DNA from: Mammaliicoccus sp. Marseille-Q6498
Lineage (GTDB): Bacteria > Bacillota > Bacilli > Staphylococcales > Staphylococcaceae
DNA length: 64,000 nucleotides
Assembly: GCF_946151045.1 (NCBI RefSeq)
Contig: NZ_OX267714.1
Location: forward strand, 2,251,001-2,315,000
Reading direction: 5' to 3'
Under the pieces are notes generated by a model. The model did no database searches, was not told the origin of the DNA, and was given only the letters and a program-made list of their open reading frames with translations. The translations under genes were made by a program, and so were the position numbers. Shown here piece after piece: positions 55,173 to 64,000 of the stretch (within the stretch, counting starts at the first letter, position 1; every line of letters starts with the position of its first letter).

Positions 55173-55541
55173 ATGATTCAAGGTGTTGGAATTGATTTAG
55201 TTGAAATAAATCGAATTCGCGAATGGTTTTTAAAACGTCCAGCGATGGCTCATAAAATTTTAACTGAAGAAGAACTACAAATATTTGAAGCAATTAATTT
55301 AGAAGATAGAAAAATTGAATTTCTTGCAGGTAGATTTGCGGTTAAGGAAGCTTTCAGTAAAGCGATGGGGACTGGTATTGGAAAATCATACGGTTTTCAC
55401 TCTATAAGTTGTCTACCTGACTCTAACGGGAAACCGACAATTTTTTGTGAAGGATACCGAGTTCATGCATCTATTACACATACTAAAGACTATGCAGAAG
55501 CAATTGTTATGATAGAAATGGAAAATAGTAAACAAGAGTAA
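55173..55541 (+). CDS. acpS: Holo-[acyl-carrier-protein] synthase
   Basis: Transfers 4'-phosphopantetheine from CoA to acyl carrier protein. The 122-residue protein begins MIQGVGIDLVEINRI (metal-binding Asp) and has FLAGRFAVKEAFSKAMGTG, the family signature with the second metal-binding Glu. It stands before alr as in B. subtilis and S. aureus. Confidence 0.95.
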   Translation: MIQGVGIDLVEINRIREWFLKRPAMAHKILTEEELQIFEAINLEDRKIEFLAGRFAVKEAFSKAMGTGIGKSYGFHSISCLPDSNGKPTIFCEGYRVHASITHTKDYAEAIVMIEMENSKQE

Positions 55542-55588
55542 TCACTATATGATAAAATACACATATTATACAAGGAGGTGCCTTGCTG

Positions 55589-56737
55589 TTGTCCGAAAAA
55601 TATTATAGGCCAACTTATATTAACGTTGATTTACAAGCGATATTAGAGAATTATCAATCTGTAGGAAGATTGCATCCGAACAAAAAAATTATGGCAGTCG
55701 TTAAAGCGAATGGTTATGGGTTAGGAAGTGTACCTATAGCTTCTTATCTCATGAATAATGGGGTAGACTTTTTTGCGGTTGCAACTTTAGATGAGGCAAT
55801 CGAACTTAGAATGCACGGTATTAAAGCTAAAATTTTAGTTTTAGGTATTATCAACACAAAAGATATCAATAAAGCTGTACAACATAGAGTCGCATTAACT
55901 GTCCCTTCTGAAGAGTGGTTAACAGATGCTATTCAAGCGCTTGACGATGAAGTAGATAAACCTTTATGGATGCACGTTAAAATAGATACAGGTATGGGTA
56001 GAATTGGATTAAAAGACATTCAATCATATCAAAGCGTTGTGAATACAATTGAACATCATGAAAGACTTATTTTTGAAGGCGTGTATACGCATTTTGCATC
56101 TGCTGATGTGAACGATGATTATTCTGAAAGACAATACCAATTGTTTGAAAAATTTGTCGAAGCGTCTAACATACCAGAATATGTGCATGCACAAAATTCT
56201 GCTGGCGCCTTAAGATATGATGCTTCTATTTGTACTGCGGTGAGATTTGGAATCTCTTTATATGGATATTATCCTTCAAAATATATTCAAGAAATTTCAA
56301 ATCTTAAATTAAAGCCAGCTGCTCAACTTGTTACTGAAATAGTTCAAACGAAATATATAGATGCAGGAGAAGCAGTGAGTTACGGTGCGACTTACGCAGC
56401 TGAAGAAAGAATTAAAGTTGCTACATTGCCAATTGGTTATGCTGATGGTTACTTAAGAAAAATGCAAGATACTTTTGTTAATGTGAATGGCATAAACTGT
56501 CCAGTTATCGGTAGAGTTTGTATGGATCAAACGATGATTAAAGTACCTGACCATATAGAAACAGGTCAAAAAGTAATATTAATGGATAATCATATTGATT
56601 CTGAACAATCTGCAGAAAAGATTGCTGAAGCACTTGATACAATTAATTATGAAGTACTTTGTAATTTGAAAAAGAGACTACCACGCGTTTATTATGATGG
56701 AGAAAATAACGAAGTAACGAACGAATTGTTAAAATAA
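55589..56737 (+). CDS. alr: Alanine racemase
   Basis: PLP enzyme producing D-alanine for the wall. The 382-residue protein has the PLP-lysine motif [12 protein letters not shown] and the catalytic tyrosine in [23 protein letters not shown] is also typical. Two in-frame TTG codons exist; I choose 55589, which leaves eight bases after AAGGAGGTG and yields an N-terminus (LSEKYYR) like that of S. aureus Alr. The first at 55583 is too close. Confidence 0.93.
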   Translation: MSEKYYRPTYINVDLQAILENYQSVGRLHPNKKIMAVVKANGYGLGSVPIASYLMNNGVDFFAVATLDEAIELRMHGIKAKILVLGIINTKDINKAVQHRVALTVPSEEWLTDAIQALDDEVDKPLWMHVKIDTGMGRIGLKDIQSYQSVVNTIEHHERLIFEGVYTHFASADVNDDYSERQYQLFEKFVEASNIPEYVHAQNSAGALRYDASICTAVRFGISLYGYYPSKYIQEISNLKLKPAAQLVTEIVQTKYIDAGEAVSYGATYAAEERIKVATLPIGYADGYLRKMQDTFVNVNGINCPVIGRVCMDQTMIKVPDHIETGQKVILMDNHIDSEQSAEKIAEALDTINYEVLCNLKKRLPRVYYDGENNEVTNELLK

Positions 56738-56821
56738 CATGGTCAAATTCCTTTACATTTGTTATGATATTAGTAACTTATGAACATAAATTAACATTTA
56801 ATTTATTTGGAGGTATCCGTT

Positions 56822-56989
56822 ATGACATCTTTAACTCAAAATCGTACTCAAAATATAGAACAGTCATTGAAAGAAGGTTATCGTTCTATGGCAGATTTAA
56901 ACCTCTCCCTTGCATCTGAAGCATATTATAGTGAATGTGAAGCTTGTGATTCTAATGAATCGCACTTGGCATCCAAAAATGGTGACTAG
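56822..56989 (+). CDS. mazE: Antitoxin MazE
   Basis: A 55-residue acidic antitoxin that neutralises MazF. It has a helical DNA-binding N-terminus ([20 protein letters not shown] in two adjoining parts) and a flexible acidic C-terminus ([14 protein letters not shown]) that binds MazF. ATG at 56822 follows TTGGAGG; the start at 56807 precedes that site. A candidate promoter (TGGTCA 56740-56745, 17 bases, TATGAT 56763-56768) is upstream. The mazF ATG follows the stop directly. Confidence 0.9.
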   Translation: MTSLTQNRTQNIEQSLKEGYRSMADLNLSLASEAYYSECEACDSNESHLASKNGD

Positions 56990-57361
56990 ATGAGAAGAGG
57001 CGATGTATTTCTTGCGGATCTTTCACCAGTTACTGGTTCTGAACAAGGGGGAACAAGACCAGTTGTAATTATTCAGAATGATACAGGAAACAGATATAGT
57101 CCAACTGTTATTGTAGCTGCGATTACTGGAAAGATTAATAAAGCTAAAATACCTACTCATGTAGAAATTGAAGCGGCGAAATATAGACTAGATAGAGATT
57201 CGGTTATATTACTTGAACAAATTAGAACGATTGATAAGAAGCGCTTAAAGGAAAAATTAACATACTTATCTGATGCAAAAATGAAAGAGGTTGATTCAGC
57301 TATAGCAATCAGCCTTAATCTGACTTTGCAACAAAAATTCGATGCTTTAGGTAATACATAA
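56990..57361 (+). CDS. mazF: Endoribonuclease toxin MazF
   Basis: A 123-residue sequence-specific mRNA interferase. The family features are [21 protein letters not shown], in two adjoining parts, [20 protein letters not shown] and a conserved [13 protein letters not shown]. Arg and Thr of the catalytic pair lie in GTRPVV and ITGK. S. aureus MazF cuts UACAU; the specificity here is assumed similar. mazEF is the first part of the sigB locus. Confidence 0.94.
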   Translation: MRRGDVFLADLSPVTGSEQGGTRPVVIIQNDTGNRYSPTVIVAAITGKINKAKIPTHVEIEAAKYRLDRDSVILLEQIRTIDKKRLKEKLTYLSDAKMKEVDSAIAISLNLTLQQKFDALGNT

Positions 57362-57406
57362 CATATTCAGAATGAATTAAAGAGATTAGCTTTTAAGCAA
57401 ACTTGC

Positions 57407-57433
57407 GCTTTAGGATCAGCCTAAAGCTTTTTT
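57407..57433 (+). terminator. Hairpin between mazF and rsbU
   Basis: GCTTTAGG (57407-57414), loop ATCAG, CCTAAAGC (57420-57427) and six T. It suggests partial separation of mazEF from rsbU transcription. Confidence 0.65.
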
Positions 57434-57458
57434 AGTCTATTAGAAACGAGGTGACTTT

Positions 57459-58463
57459 GTGTTAGAACAAAAGAAACAACATTATCAACAACTATTATTA
57501 GAATATATAAAGACTTCAAATGATGAAATTTTATCAAAGTGTCAAACTTTTTCAAATGAAGCAATTGAAGATAATGTCTCACCAGAAGAAATTGTACAAT
57601 TACATTTAGAAATTGTGAATAACCAACAAGAACTTACTAAACCGCAAATTGTAAAATCTTTTGATGTACTACTAGAAGTCATAATAGGATATGGTTTTAC
57701 GTATCGAGATTATAAGAAGTTATTAAATAAAATAAAAATACATGATAAAGAAATGGAAGTTGCCTCCAGTTTGCAACAAACGATGCTAAAACCACAAATT
57801 CCTCAATTTGACAGTATTCAGATTGGGGCTATTTCTGTTCCAGCACAGAGAGTTAGTGGAGATTATTTCAATTTAATTGATCATAATGATGGAACGATGA
57901 GTTTTGCCGTTGCTGATGTTATTGGTAAAGGCATACCAGCCGCATTAGCTATGAGTATGATTAAATTTGGAATGGACTCTTATGGTCATTCACAATTACC
58001 AAGTGATGGATTAAAGCGATTAAATCGCGTAGTTGAGAAAAACGTAAACCAAAACATGTTTGTTACAATGTTTTACGGTTTATATGAAGAAATTAACAAC
58101 ATGCTATATTATAGTTCTGCAGGTCATGAACCCGGTTATATTTATCGAAATCAAACTGGTGAATTTGAAGAAATGGCAGAACGAGGTATCGTGTTAGGTG
58201 TCAATAAACATACGAGATATAAGCAAAGTGAAATAAAAATAGAATTACAAGATATGATTATTGTATTTACAGATGGTGTAACAGAATTAAGAAATCAACA
58301 AAATGAGTTTATAAAAACAAAAGACTTATTAGGTATGATTAGTGAGCATAAACAGTTACACCCACAAGATATCGTTCAAATACTATACGAAGAACTTGTA
58401 AAGCTACAAAATCCTAATAAACGTGATGATTTAACAATCCTCATTGTTAAACGGGTAAAATAA
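57459..58463 (+). CDS. rsbU: PP2C-type phosphatase RsbU
   Basis: Dephosphorylates RsbV to start sigma-B activation. The 334-residue protein has an N-terminal helical domain (about 1-85) and a PP2C/SpoIIE domain with SGDYFNLIDHNDGTMSFAVADVIGKG (split: metal Asp residues in GDYFN and ADVIGKG), YSSAGHEPG and FTDGVTE. GTG start at 57459 with ACGAGGTG. The Bacillus stressosome genes rsbR/S/T are absent, as in other staphylococci. Confidence 0.93.
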   Translation: MLEQKKQHYQQLLLEYIKTSNDEILSKCQTFSNEAIEDNVSPEEIVQLHLEIVNNQQELTKPQIVKSFDVLLEVIIGYGFTYRDYKKLLNKIKIHDKEMEVASSLQQTMLKPQIPQFDSIQIGAISVPAQRVSGDYFNLIDHNDGTMSFAVADVIGKGIPAALAMSMIKFGMDSYGHSQLPSDGLKRLNRVVEKNVNQNMFVTMFYGLYEEINNMLYYSSAGHEPGYIYRNQTGEFEEMAERGIVLGVNKHTRYKQSEIKIELQDMIIVFTDGVTELRNQQNEFIKTKDLLGMISEHKQLHPQDIVQILYEELVKLQNPNKRDDLTILIVKRVK

Positions 58464-58466
58464 TAA

Positions 58467-58491
58467 GATTGAAGTTTTCATTATCGGGTAA
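58467..58491 (+). promoter_or_regulatory. Candidate sigma-B-type promoter before rsbV
   Basis: GATTGA (58467-58472), a 13-base spacer and GGGTAA (58486-58491) approximate the sigma-B consensus GTTTAA-N12-15-GGGTAT. In S. aureus an autoregulatory sigma-B promoter precedes rsbV. Confidence 0.4.
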
Positions 58492-58536
58492 TTAATAATA
58501 ATGAAAGTCTAATATATTTAGGGGTGTAACGAGGAA

Positions 58537-58860
58537 ATGAATCTTAACATTAAAACAATCGAACATGATAAATATTACGAAATTAAAGTTGGTGGAGAAC
58601 TAGATGTATATACTGCACCAGAACTTCAGGAAGTATTACAACCTATTCGACAAAAAGGTACACATGACATCCATGTAAACTTAGAAGATGTAAGCTATAT
58701 GGATTCTACTGGCTTAGGCTTATTCGTAGGAACATTAAAAGCGCTTAATGAAAATGATAAATCACTTTACGTATTAGGCGTATCTGAAAGAATTGAAAGA
58801 TTATTTGATATAACTGGACTTAAAGAGTTAATGCATGTCAACAAGGGAACGGAGGTATAA
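58537..58860 (+). CDS. rsbV: Anti-anti-sigma factor RsbV
   Basis: A 107-residue STAS-domain protein. The phosphorylation serine is in VSYMDSTGLGLFVG. Unphosphorylated RsbV binds RsbW and frees sigma-B; RsbU removes the phosphate. Stop is directly followed by the ATG of rsbW. Confidence 0.95.
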   Translation: MNLNIKTIEHDKYYEIKVGGELDVYTAPELQEVLQPIRQKGTHDIHVNLEDVSYMDSTGLGLFVGTLKALNENDKSLYVLGVSERIERLFDITGLKELMHVNKGTEV

Positions 58861-59340
58861 ATGATGACTTCTAGCTATGACTATATAGAGATGAGATTCC
58901 CTGCTGCTCCTGAATATGTTGGTTTAGTAAGATTAACTTTGTCGGGTGTATTTAATAGAGCTGGCGCTTCATACGAAGATATTGAAGATTCAAAAATCGC
59001 TGTATCTGAAGCTGTAACGAATGCAGTTAAACATGCATACAGTGATAAAGTAGACGGTGAAATTCTTATAGGATATCTTGTCTATGAAGACAAAATTGAA
59101 ATTATTGTATCTGATTCAGGAAAAAGCTTTAATTACGAAGAAGCTAAAAAGATATTAGGACCTTATCAAGAAAGTGATAATGTTAATTTCTTAAGACAAG
59201 GCGGCTTAGGGTTATTTCTTATCGAATCATTAATGGATGAAGTTAGCGTTCAAAAAGATGCTGGTGTTACAATAAGTATGACAAAGTATTTATCTAAAGA
59301 GCAGGTGCAAAAACATGACGGAAGAGTCCAAAGCTTATAA
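58861..59340 (+). CDS. rsbW: Serine kinase/anti-sigma factor RsbW
   Basis: A 159-residue GHKL-fold kinase that binds sigma-B and phosphorylates RsbV. The N box is [14 protein letters not shown], the G1 box [11 protein letters not shown] and the G2 box [14 protein letters not shown]. Adjacent ATGs at 58861 and 58864 are possible; GGAGG fits the first. It overlaps sigB by 26 bases, keeping anti-sigma and sigma coupled. Confidence 0.95.
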   Translation: MMTSSYDYIEMRFPAAPEYVGLVRLTLSGVFNRAGASYEDIEDSKIAVSEAVTNAVKHAYSDKVDGEILIGYLVYEDKIEIIVSDSGKSFNYEEAKKILGPYQESDNVNFLRQGGLGLFLIESLMDEVSVQKDAGVTISMTKYLSKEQVQKHDGRVQSL

Positions 59341-60085
59341 AGATGTTTCGCCAAAAGATATAAACGCATGGATTGCAGATTATCAAGAGAATAATAATAA
59401 TGATGCTCAAGAGAAACTTGTATTACATTATCAGAAGTTGATCGAATCTTTAGCGTATAAGTATTCTAAAGGTCAATCTCATCATGAAGACTTAGTTCAA
59501 GTTGGTATGGTTGGTTTATTAGGAGCTATTAAAAGATTTGATGTTTCATTTGAACGTAAATTCGAAGCATTTTTAGTTCCTACAGTAATTGGTGAAATCA
59601 AAAGGTATTTAAGAGATAAAACATGGAGTGTTCATGTACCTAGAAGGATTAAGGAAATTGGTCCTAAAATAAAAAAAGCAAATGAAGAACTCACTAATGA
59701 GTTAGGTAGATCACCACAAATTAGTGAAATCGCCAATAAATTAGAAGTAACTGAAGAAGATGTATTAGAAGCTATGGAAATGGGACAAAGCTATAATGCA
59801 CTTAGTGTTGATCATAATATCGAAGCAGATAAAGACGGATCAACAGTTACACTACTAGATATAATGGGTGAATCTGAAGAAGGATATGATTTGACTGAAA
59901 AGAGAATGATATTAGAAAAAATTCTTCCTATATTGACTGATCGCGAAAGAGAGATTATTCAATACACCTTTATTTCAGGCTTAAGTCAAAAAGAAACTGG
60001 CGAAAAAATAGGGCTAAGTCAAATGCATGTATCAAGATTACAAAGAACCGCTATTAAAAAATTAAAAGACGCAGCAATGAAATAA
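59315..60085 (+). CDS. sigB: RNA polymerase sigma factor SigB
   Basis: The 256-residue general stress sigma factor. Region 2 has [20 protein letters not shown] and [24 protein letters not shown] (each split here). Region 3 lies near [12 protein letters not shown], and region 4 ends with the helix-turn-helix [20 protein letters not shown]. It closes the operon with a strong terminator. Confidence 0.96.
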   Translation: MTEESKAYKDVSPKDINAWIADYQENNNNDAQEKLVLHYQKLIESLAYKYSKGQSHHEDLVQVGMVGLLGAIKRFDVSFERKFEAFLVPTVIGEIKRYLRDKTWSVHVPRRIKEIGPKIKKANEELTNELGRSPQISEIANKLEVTEEDVLEAMEMGQSYNALSVDHNIEADKDGSTVTLLDIMGESEEGYDLTEKRMILEKILPILTDREREIIQYTFISGLSQKETGEKIGLSQMHVSRLQRTAIKKLKDAAMK

Positions 60086-60087
60086 TT

Positions 60088-60128
60088 AAAACCACGAATG
60101 AAATCATGTGATTTCATCGTGGTTTTTT
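60088..60128 (+). terminator. sigB operon terminator
   Basis: A long stem (arms about 60088-60106 and 60109-60126, AACCACGA with TCGTGGTT plus TGAAATCA with TGATTTCA) and seven T. Confidence 0.87.
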
Positions 60129-60208
60129 TATTATATACCATTACCTATCATACTTTTAAAATACAGTATTATGTTAAAATGAATTATAAAGATTTTTAGG
60201 AGGCAATT

Positions 60209-62362
60209 ATGAATCAAGAATTAATAGACATTATAAAAAATAATCACCCTTTTACAGAAAAACAAATTAAAACTGTTCTTGAGTTGCTTGAGGATAAGAA
60301 TACAGTACCTTTTATAGCAAGATATAGAAAAGAGCTTACAGGCGGATTAGACGAAGTTGAAATTAAACTCATTGAAAATGAATATAATTATGCAGTCAAT
60401 TTACATAAAAGAAAAGAAGAAGTTATCCGTTTAATTGAAGAGCAAGGTTTGCTTACTGAAGACTTGAAAAAAGATATATTAAAACAAACTAAACTACAAA
60501 GAATTGAAGATTTATATAGACCATTTAAGAAAAAGAAAAAAACGCGTGCCACTGAAGCTAAGCGTAAAGGATTAGAACCACTTGCAGAATGGGTAATAAA
60601 AGGTGAATCTTCTATCGATATTAAAGAAGAAGCTGCACAATATTTAACAGATGAAGTTAAAACTGTTGAAGAAGCAATAAAAGGTGCCCAAGATATCATC
60701 GCTGAAATTGTTTCAGATGAACCGAAATATCGAAAATACATTTTAAATCAAATTGAAAAGCAAGGTAGTTTAACTACTGAGAAGAAGAAAAAAGCAGAAG
60801 ATGAAAAAAATGTATTTGAAATGTATTATGCATATGATGAACCAATTAGAAAAATAGTACCACATAGAGTACTTGCGATTAATCGTGGTGAATCAGAAGG
60901 TGTTTTAAAAGTAAGCTTCAGTATTGATGTTGAAAACTTAAGAAATTATTTAAAAGTTCAATACATTAAAAATAATCATATTCATGAGAAATTGATAGAA
61001 GAAGCTATTGAAGATAGTTTGAAAAGATTAATTTTACCTTCAATTGAAAGAGAAATTAGAAGTGAGCTTACTCAAAAAGCTGAAAACCATGCAATTGAAA
61101 TTTTCTCTGAGAACTTGAAAAACTTATTGCTACAACCACCGTTAAAAGGTAAAAAGATTCTAGGACTCGATCCTGCTTATAGAACAGGTTGTAAGTTAGC
61201 AGTTATAAATGAATATGGTTCATTTGTAGATAAAAATGTAATCTACCCTCATCCACCCGTATCTAAAATTGACCAAGCTGAAAAAGTATTTTTAGAAATG
61301 GTGAATAACCATCAAATAGAACTTGTAGCAATTGGTAATGGAACAGCTAGTAGAGAGTCTGAACAATTTGTAGCAGAAATGATTAAAAAACATAATTTGA
61401 ATTGTCAATTTGTCATAGTTAATGAAGCGGGTGCTTCAGTATATTCTGCTTCAGATGTAGCCCGAGCTGAATTTCCAGACTTTAAAGTTGAAGAAAGAAG
61501 TGCGGTGTCCATAGGGAGAAGGGTGCAAGATCCGCTTAGTGAACTTGTTAAGATAGATCCGAAATCTATCGGAGTTGGACAATATCAACATGATGTAAAC
61601 CAAAAATCTTTAAGTGAAACATTGAAATTCGTTGTTGAAACAGCCGTAAACCAAGTGGGTGTAGATGTAAATACTGCATCTCCATCATTATTAAGCTATG
61701 TTTCTGGTTTGAGTAGCACAGTTGCTCAAAACATCATAAAATATAGAGAAGAACAAGGTGCTATTACACATCATTCACAAATAGCAAAAGTACCAAGACT
61801 TGGTAATAAAACTTTTGAACAAAGTATAGGGTTCTTAAGAATTCTTGATGGAACAGAGCCACTCGATAAAACGGCAATTCATCCAGAAAGTTATGAAATT
61901 GCTTATCAACTCATCAAACATGTAGGTTTAACGAGTGATGATATAGGTACAGATGTGCTTAAAGATAAATTAAATAAGTTAGAATTAAACGATACTGCTA
62001 GTAAACTTAATATAGGGTTACCAACACTTGAAGATATTATAGCTTCTTTAATTGCACCATTAAGAGATCCACGTGATAAATTTGAAACACCAATTTTAAA
62101 ATCTGATGTATTGTCTATGGAAGACTTGAAACCAAATATGGCGTTAAGTGGAACTGTAAGAAACGTTGTAGATTTTGGAGCTTTCGTTGATATTGGTGTA
62201 AAACAAGATGGATTAGTGCATATTTCTAAACTTACTAAAGGGTTTGTTAAACATCCTATGAATATCGTAAGCGTTGGAGATATTGTAGATGTGTGGGTGT
62301 TAGACGTGAACCAAGAAAGACAAAAAGTTTCATTAACAATGATTGATCCTAATGGAAAATAG
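60209..62362 (+). CDS. tex: Tex-family RNA-binding protein
   Basis: A 717-residue Tex/YqgF-like protein of transcription or translation quality control. The N-terminal helical domain has PFIARYRKELTGGLDE. The YqgF RNase H-like domain has ILGLDPAYRTGCKLAV, the helix-hairpin-helix region is near VDVNTASPSLLSYVSGL, and a C-terminal S1 RNA-binding domain has SGTVRNVVDFGAFVDIG. AGGAGG supports the start. It overlaps the SprT-like gene by 11 bases. Confidence 0.93.
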   Translation: MNQELIDIIKNNHPFTEKQIKTVLELLEDKNTVPFIARYRKELTGGLDEVEIKLIENEYNYAVNLHKRKEEVIRLIEEQGLLTEDLKKDILKQTKLQRIEDLYRPFKKKKKTRATEAKRKGLEPLAEWVIKGESSIDIKEEAAQYLTDEVKTVEEAIKGAQDIIAEIVSDEPKYRKYILNQIEKQGSLTTEKKKKAEDEKNVFEMYYAYDEPIRKIVPHRVLAINRGESEGVLKVSFSIDVENLRNYLKVQYIKNNHIHEKLIEEAIEDSLKRLILPSIEREIRSELTQKAENHAIEIFSENLKNLLLQPPLKGKKILGLDPAYRTGCKLAVINEYGSFVDKNVIYPHPPVSKIDQAEKVFLEMVNNHQIELVAIGNGTASRESEQFVAEMIKKHNLNCQFVIVNEAGASVYSASDVARAEFPDFKVEERSAVSIGRRVQDPLSELVKIDPKSIGVGQYQHDVNQKSLSETLKFVVETAVNQVGVDVNTASPSLLSYVSGLSSTVAQNIIKYREEQGAITHHSQIAKVPRLGNKTFEQSIGFLRILDGTEPLDKTAIHPESYEIAYQLIKHVGLTSDDIGTDVLKDKLNKLELNDTASKLNIGLPTLEDIIASLIAPLRDPRDKFETPILKSDVLSMEDLKPNMALSGTVRNVVDFGAFVDIGVKQDGLVHISKLTKGFVKHPMNIVSVGDIVDVWVLDVNQERQKVSLTMIDPNGK

Positions 62363-62807
62363 TTTTCTGCAACAACTTGTGTCTAATATCTCAATAGAAT
62401 ATTTTAATAAACCTTTTAAACATAAAGCCGTTTTTAATAATAGATTGAAAACAACTGGTGGTCGCTATTTGCTCAAAACACATAATATAGAAATAAATCC
62501 GAAACAATATGAGCATTTTGGTGAAAAAGCATTACAAGACATCATTAAACATGAACTTTGTCATTATCATCTTCATATAGAAGGTAAAGGATATCAACAT
62601 AGAGACAAAGATTTTAGAGAGTTGATAAAGGAAGTTGATGCGCCAAGATTTTGTAAACCGGTTGAAACTTACGATGAAAGAGCAAAGTATTTATATATTT
62701 GTGAAGATTGTAAAATCGAATTTAAGAGAATCAAAAGGGTGAATACTACAAAATTCAGATGTGGACGTTGTGGTGGAAAGTTAAAATTAATATCAAAACT
62801 CAATTAA
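62352..62807 (+). CDS. SprT-like zinc metalloprotein
   Basis: A 151-residue protein with the HExxH-like zinc motif HELCHYHLH, in which the catalytic-type Glu is kept. A C-terminal four-cysteine zinc ribbon is CEDCKIEFKRIKRVNTTKF (split) followed by CGRCGGKLK. SprT-like proteins include DNA-protein crosslink proteases such as Spartan, but bacterial SprT function is poorly known. The ATG at 62352 lies inside the end of tex, so the genes are coupled, as in staphylococci. Confidence 0.88.
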   Translation: MENSFLQQLVSNISIEYFNKPFKHKAVFNNRLKTTGGRYLLKTHNIEINPKQYEHFGEKALQDIIKHELCHYHLHIEGKGYQHRDKDFRELIKEVDAPRFCKPVETYDERAKYLYICEDCKIEFKRIKRVNTTKFRCGRCGGKLKLISKLN

Positions 62808-62810
62808 AAG

Positions 62811-62850
62811 AAAGTACTACACTTAAAAAACGAGGTGTAGTACTTTTTTT
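62811..62850 (+). terminator. tex-sprT terminator
   Basis: AAAGTACTACAC (62811-62822) and GTGTAGTACTTT (62835-62846), a perfect 12-bp stem with a T-run. Confidence 0.86.
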
Positions 62851-62872
62851 ATAAAAAAATGGCTAAAAGTTA

Positions 62873-62901
62873 TTGACGAAATCATCAATTCATCGTATGA
62901 T
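62873..62901 (+). promoter_or_regulatory. rRNA operon promoter P1
   Basis: TTGACG (62873-62878), a 17-base spacer and TATGAT (62896-62901). Confidence 0.7.
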
Positions 62902-62986
62902 AATAAACGTTGCTTAAACAAAACGAAACAAATTGTTAAAGCCATTTAACGAAAGTAAAATTACATTTAAAAGTTAAACGAAATTG

Positions 62987-63015
62987 TTGACTTTGTAAAT
63001 GTTACGTAATATAAT
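62987..63015 (+). promoter_or_regulatory. rRNA operon promoter P2
   Basis: TTGACT (62987-62992), a 17-base spacer and consensus TATAAT (63010-63015), about 50 bases ahead of tRNA-Leu. With P1 it forms the tandem promoter pair typical of Firmicutes rrn operons. Confidence 0.8.
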
Positions 63016-63063
63016 TAATGACAGTCAGTTAAATAAATTTGATTGAATTAAAGTGAGTCATGC

Positions 63064-63149
<86 letters not shown>

Positions 63150-63173
63150 TTCATCAAATCACAATAATAATAT

Positions 63174-63247
63174 GCGGGTGTAGTTTAGTGGTAAAACCTC
63201 AGCCTTCCAAGCTGATGTTGTCGGTTCGATTCCGATCACCCGCTCCA
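63174..63247 (+). tRNA. tRNA-Gly(TCC)
   Basis: A 74-base tRNA with acceptor GCGGGTG/CACCCGC, anticodon loop CTTCCAA (anticodon TCC), T loop GGTTCGATTCC and encoded TCCA end. It lies 24 bases after tRNA-Leu and 145 before 16S rRNA on the same transcript. Confidence 0.96.
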
Positions 63248-63350
63248 TAATTTTTTTAAAATGAACTTTAAATGAACATTGAAAACTGAATGACAATATG
63301 TCAACGTAAATTCCAATAATTTGAGTGCTATTTAATAGTACTTCCAAGAG

Positions 63351-63369
63351 TGATTGGCTATACCAATCA
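63351..63369 (+). other. Hairpin in the 16S rRNA leader
   Basis: TGATTGG (63351-63357) and CCAATCA (63363-63369) fold over CTATA within the spacer. Neighbouring CAAGAGCTAATCAAGC may belong to the processing stalk that pairs with sequence beyond the 16S 3' end, outside the window. Confidence 0.5.
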
Positions 63370-63391
63370 ACAAGAGCTAATCAAGCTTACT

Positions 63392-64000
<609 letters not shown>

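Noticed and set aside
58475..58491. GTTT close to GGGTAA as the sigma-B promoter before rsbV
   Set aside because: Only eight bases separate them, too few for sigma-B; the GATTGA at 58467 with 13 bases is the better, still weak, candidate.
63159..63347. 62-codon frame on the minus strand over tRNA-Gly, containing a peptide like ERVIGIEPTTSAWKAEV
   Set aside because: It is antisense to a well-formed tRNA-Gly; this peptide is a familiar false gene call produced by glycine tRNAs.

Overview
The window is a stretch of Staphylococcaceae core chromosome. It is AT-rich, uses strong AGGAGG-type ribosome binding sites, and shows a typical staphylococcal gene order: pyrG-fba-murZ-aldA-rho-rpmE2-tdk-prfA-prmC, the atp operon, thi genes, ddl-murF-cshA, acpS-alr-mazEF-rsbUVW-sigB, then an rRNA operon. 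The 609 bases of 16S rRNA at the right edge are clearly staphylococcal. As far as I can recall reference sequences, the variable regions look most like the former Staphylococcus sciuri group (Mammaliicoccus). The genus is an inference; the family is secure.

Layout. 1-2871: a cut M20 peptidase translationally coupled to an ATP-grasp ligase (LdmS-like), then a DUF2750-type protein. 3019-6319: a tightly coupled five-gene ABC-transporter operon (three small polytopic membrane proteins, one ATPase, one membrane-anchored extracytoplasmic protein) that I cannot assign to a known system; it is the main accessory-looking element. 6365-16560: pentapeptide-repeat protein, coaW, tandem GNAT protein, rpoE, pyrG (with an apparent CTP-sensing attenuator), ywjG, an orphan Spo0F-like receiver, fba, murZ, and an HxlR regulator with an aldehyde dehydrogenase. 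16773-26753: rho, rpmE2, tdk, then a compact translation/nucleotide run prfA-prmC-sua5-ywlE-rpiB-ywlG-glyA-upp-mnaA, with a DnaA-box cluster in front of sua5. 27279-36192: atpBEFHAGDC without a recognisable atpI, then ywzB, murA, an EpuA-like protein and fabZ.

36234-43200: ywpF-like gene, an SSB paralogue, a WalR-box-preceded LysM cell-wall protein followed by decayed tandem copies of its own 3' end, a TPP riboswitch with tenA-thiD-thiM-thiE, and yidC. 43441-50843: HD hydrolase, cardiolipin synthase, an orphan copper-chaperone-like protein, a 44-residue small protein, rodA, ddl, murF and an esterase. 51017-62807: cshA, three bacterial PH-domain proteins, acpS, alr, mazEF, rsbUVW-sigB, tex and a SprT-like protein. 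62873-64000: two strong tandem promoters driving tRNA-Leu(GAG), tRNA-Gly(TCC) and 16S rRNA.

How the genes work together. Peptidoglycan precursor synthesis is heavily represented (murZ, murA, alr, ddl, murF, rodA, mnaA for wall-polymer sugars, and the LysM protein). Energy (atp), fatty-acid synthesis (acpS, fabZ), translation termination (prfA and its methylase prmC) and stress response (sigB with its phosphatase, antagonist and anti-sigma factor) are each complete modules. No transposase, prophage, CRISPR array or resistance gene was seen. The less ordinary content is regulatory or structural: the pyrG leader, DnaA boxes, a GTATA-N5-TATAC operator-like site, paired TTGAAA/TTTCA palindromes before atpB, the lysM 3'-end repeats, and an 84-bp palindromic intergenic element with a half copy near pyrG.
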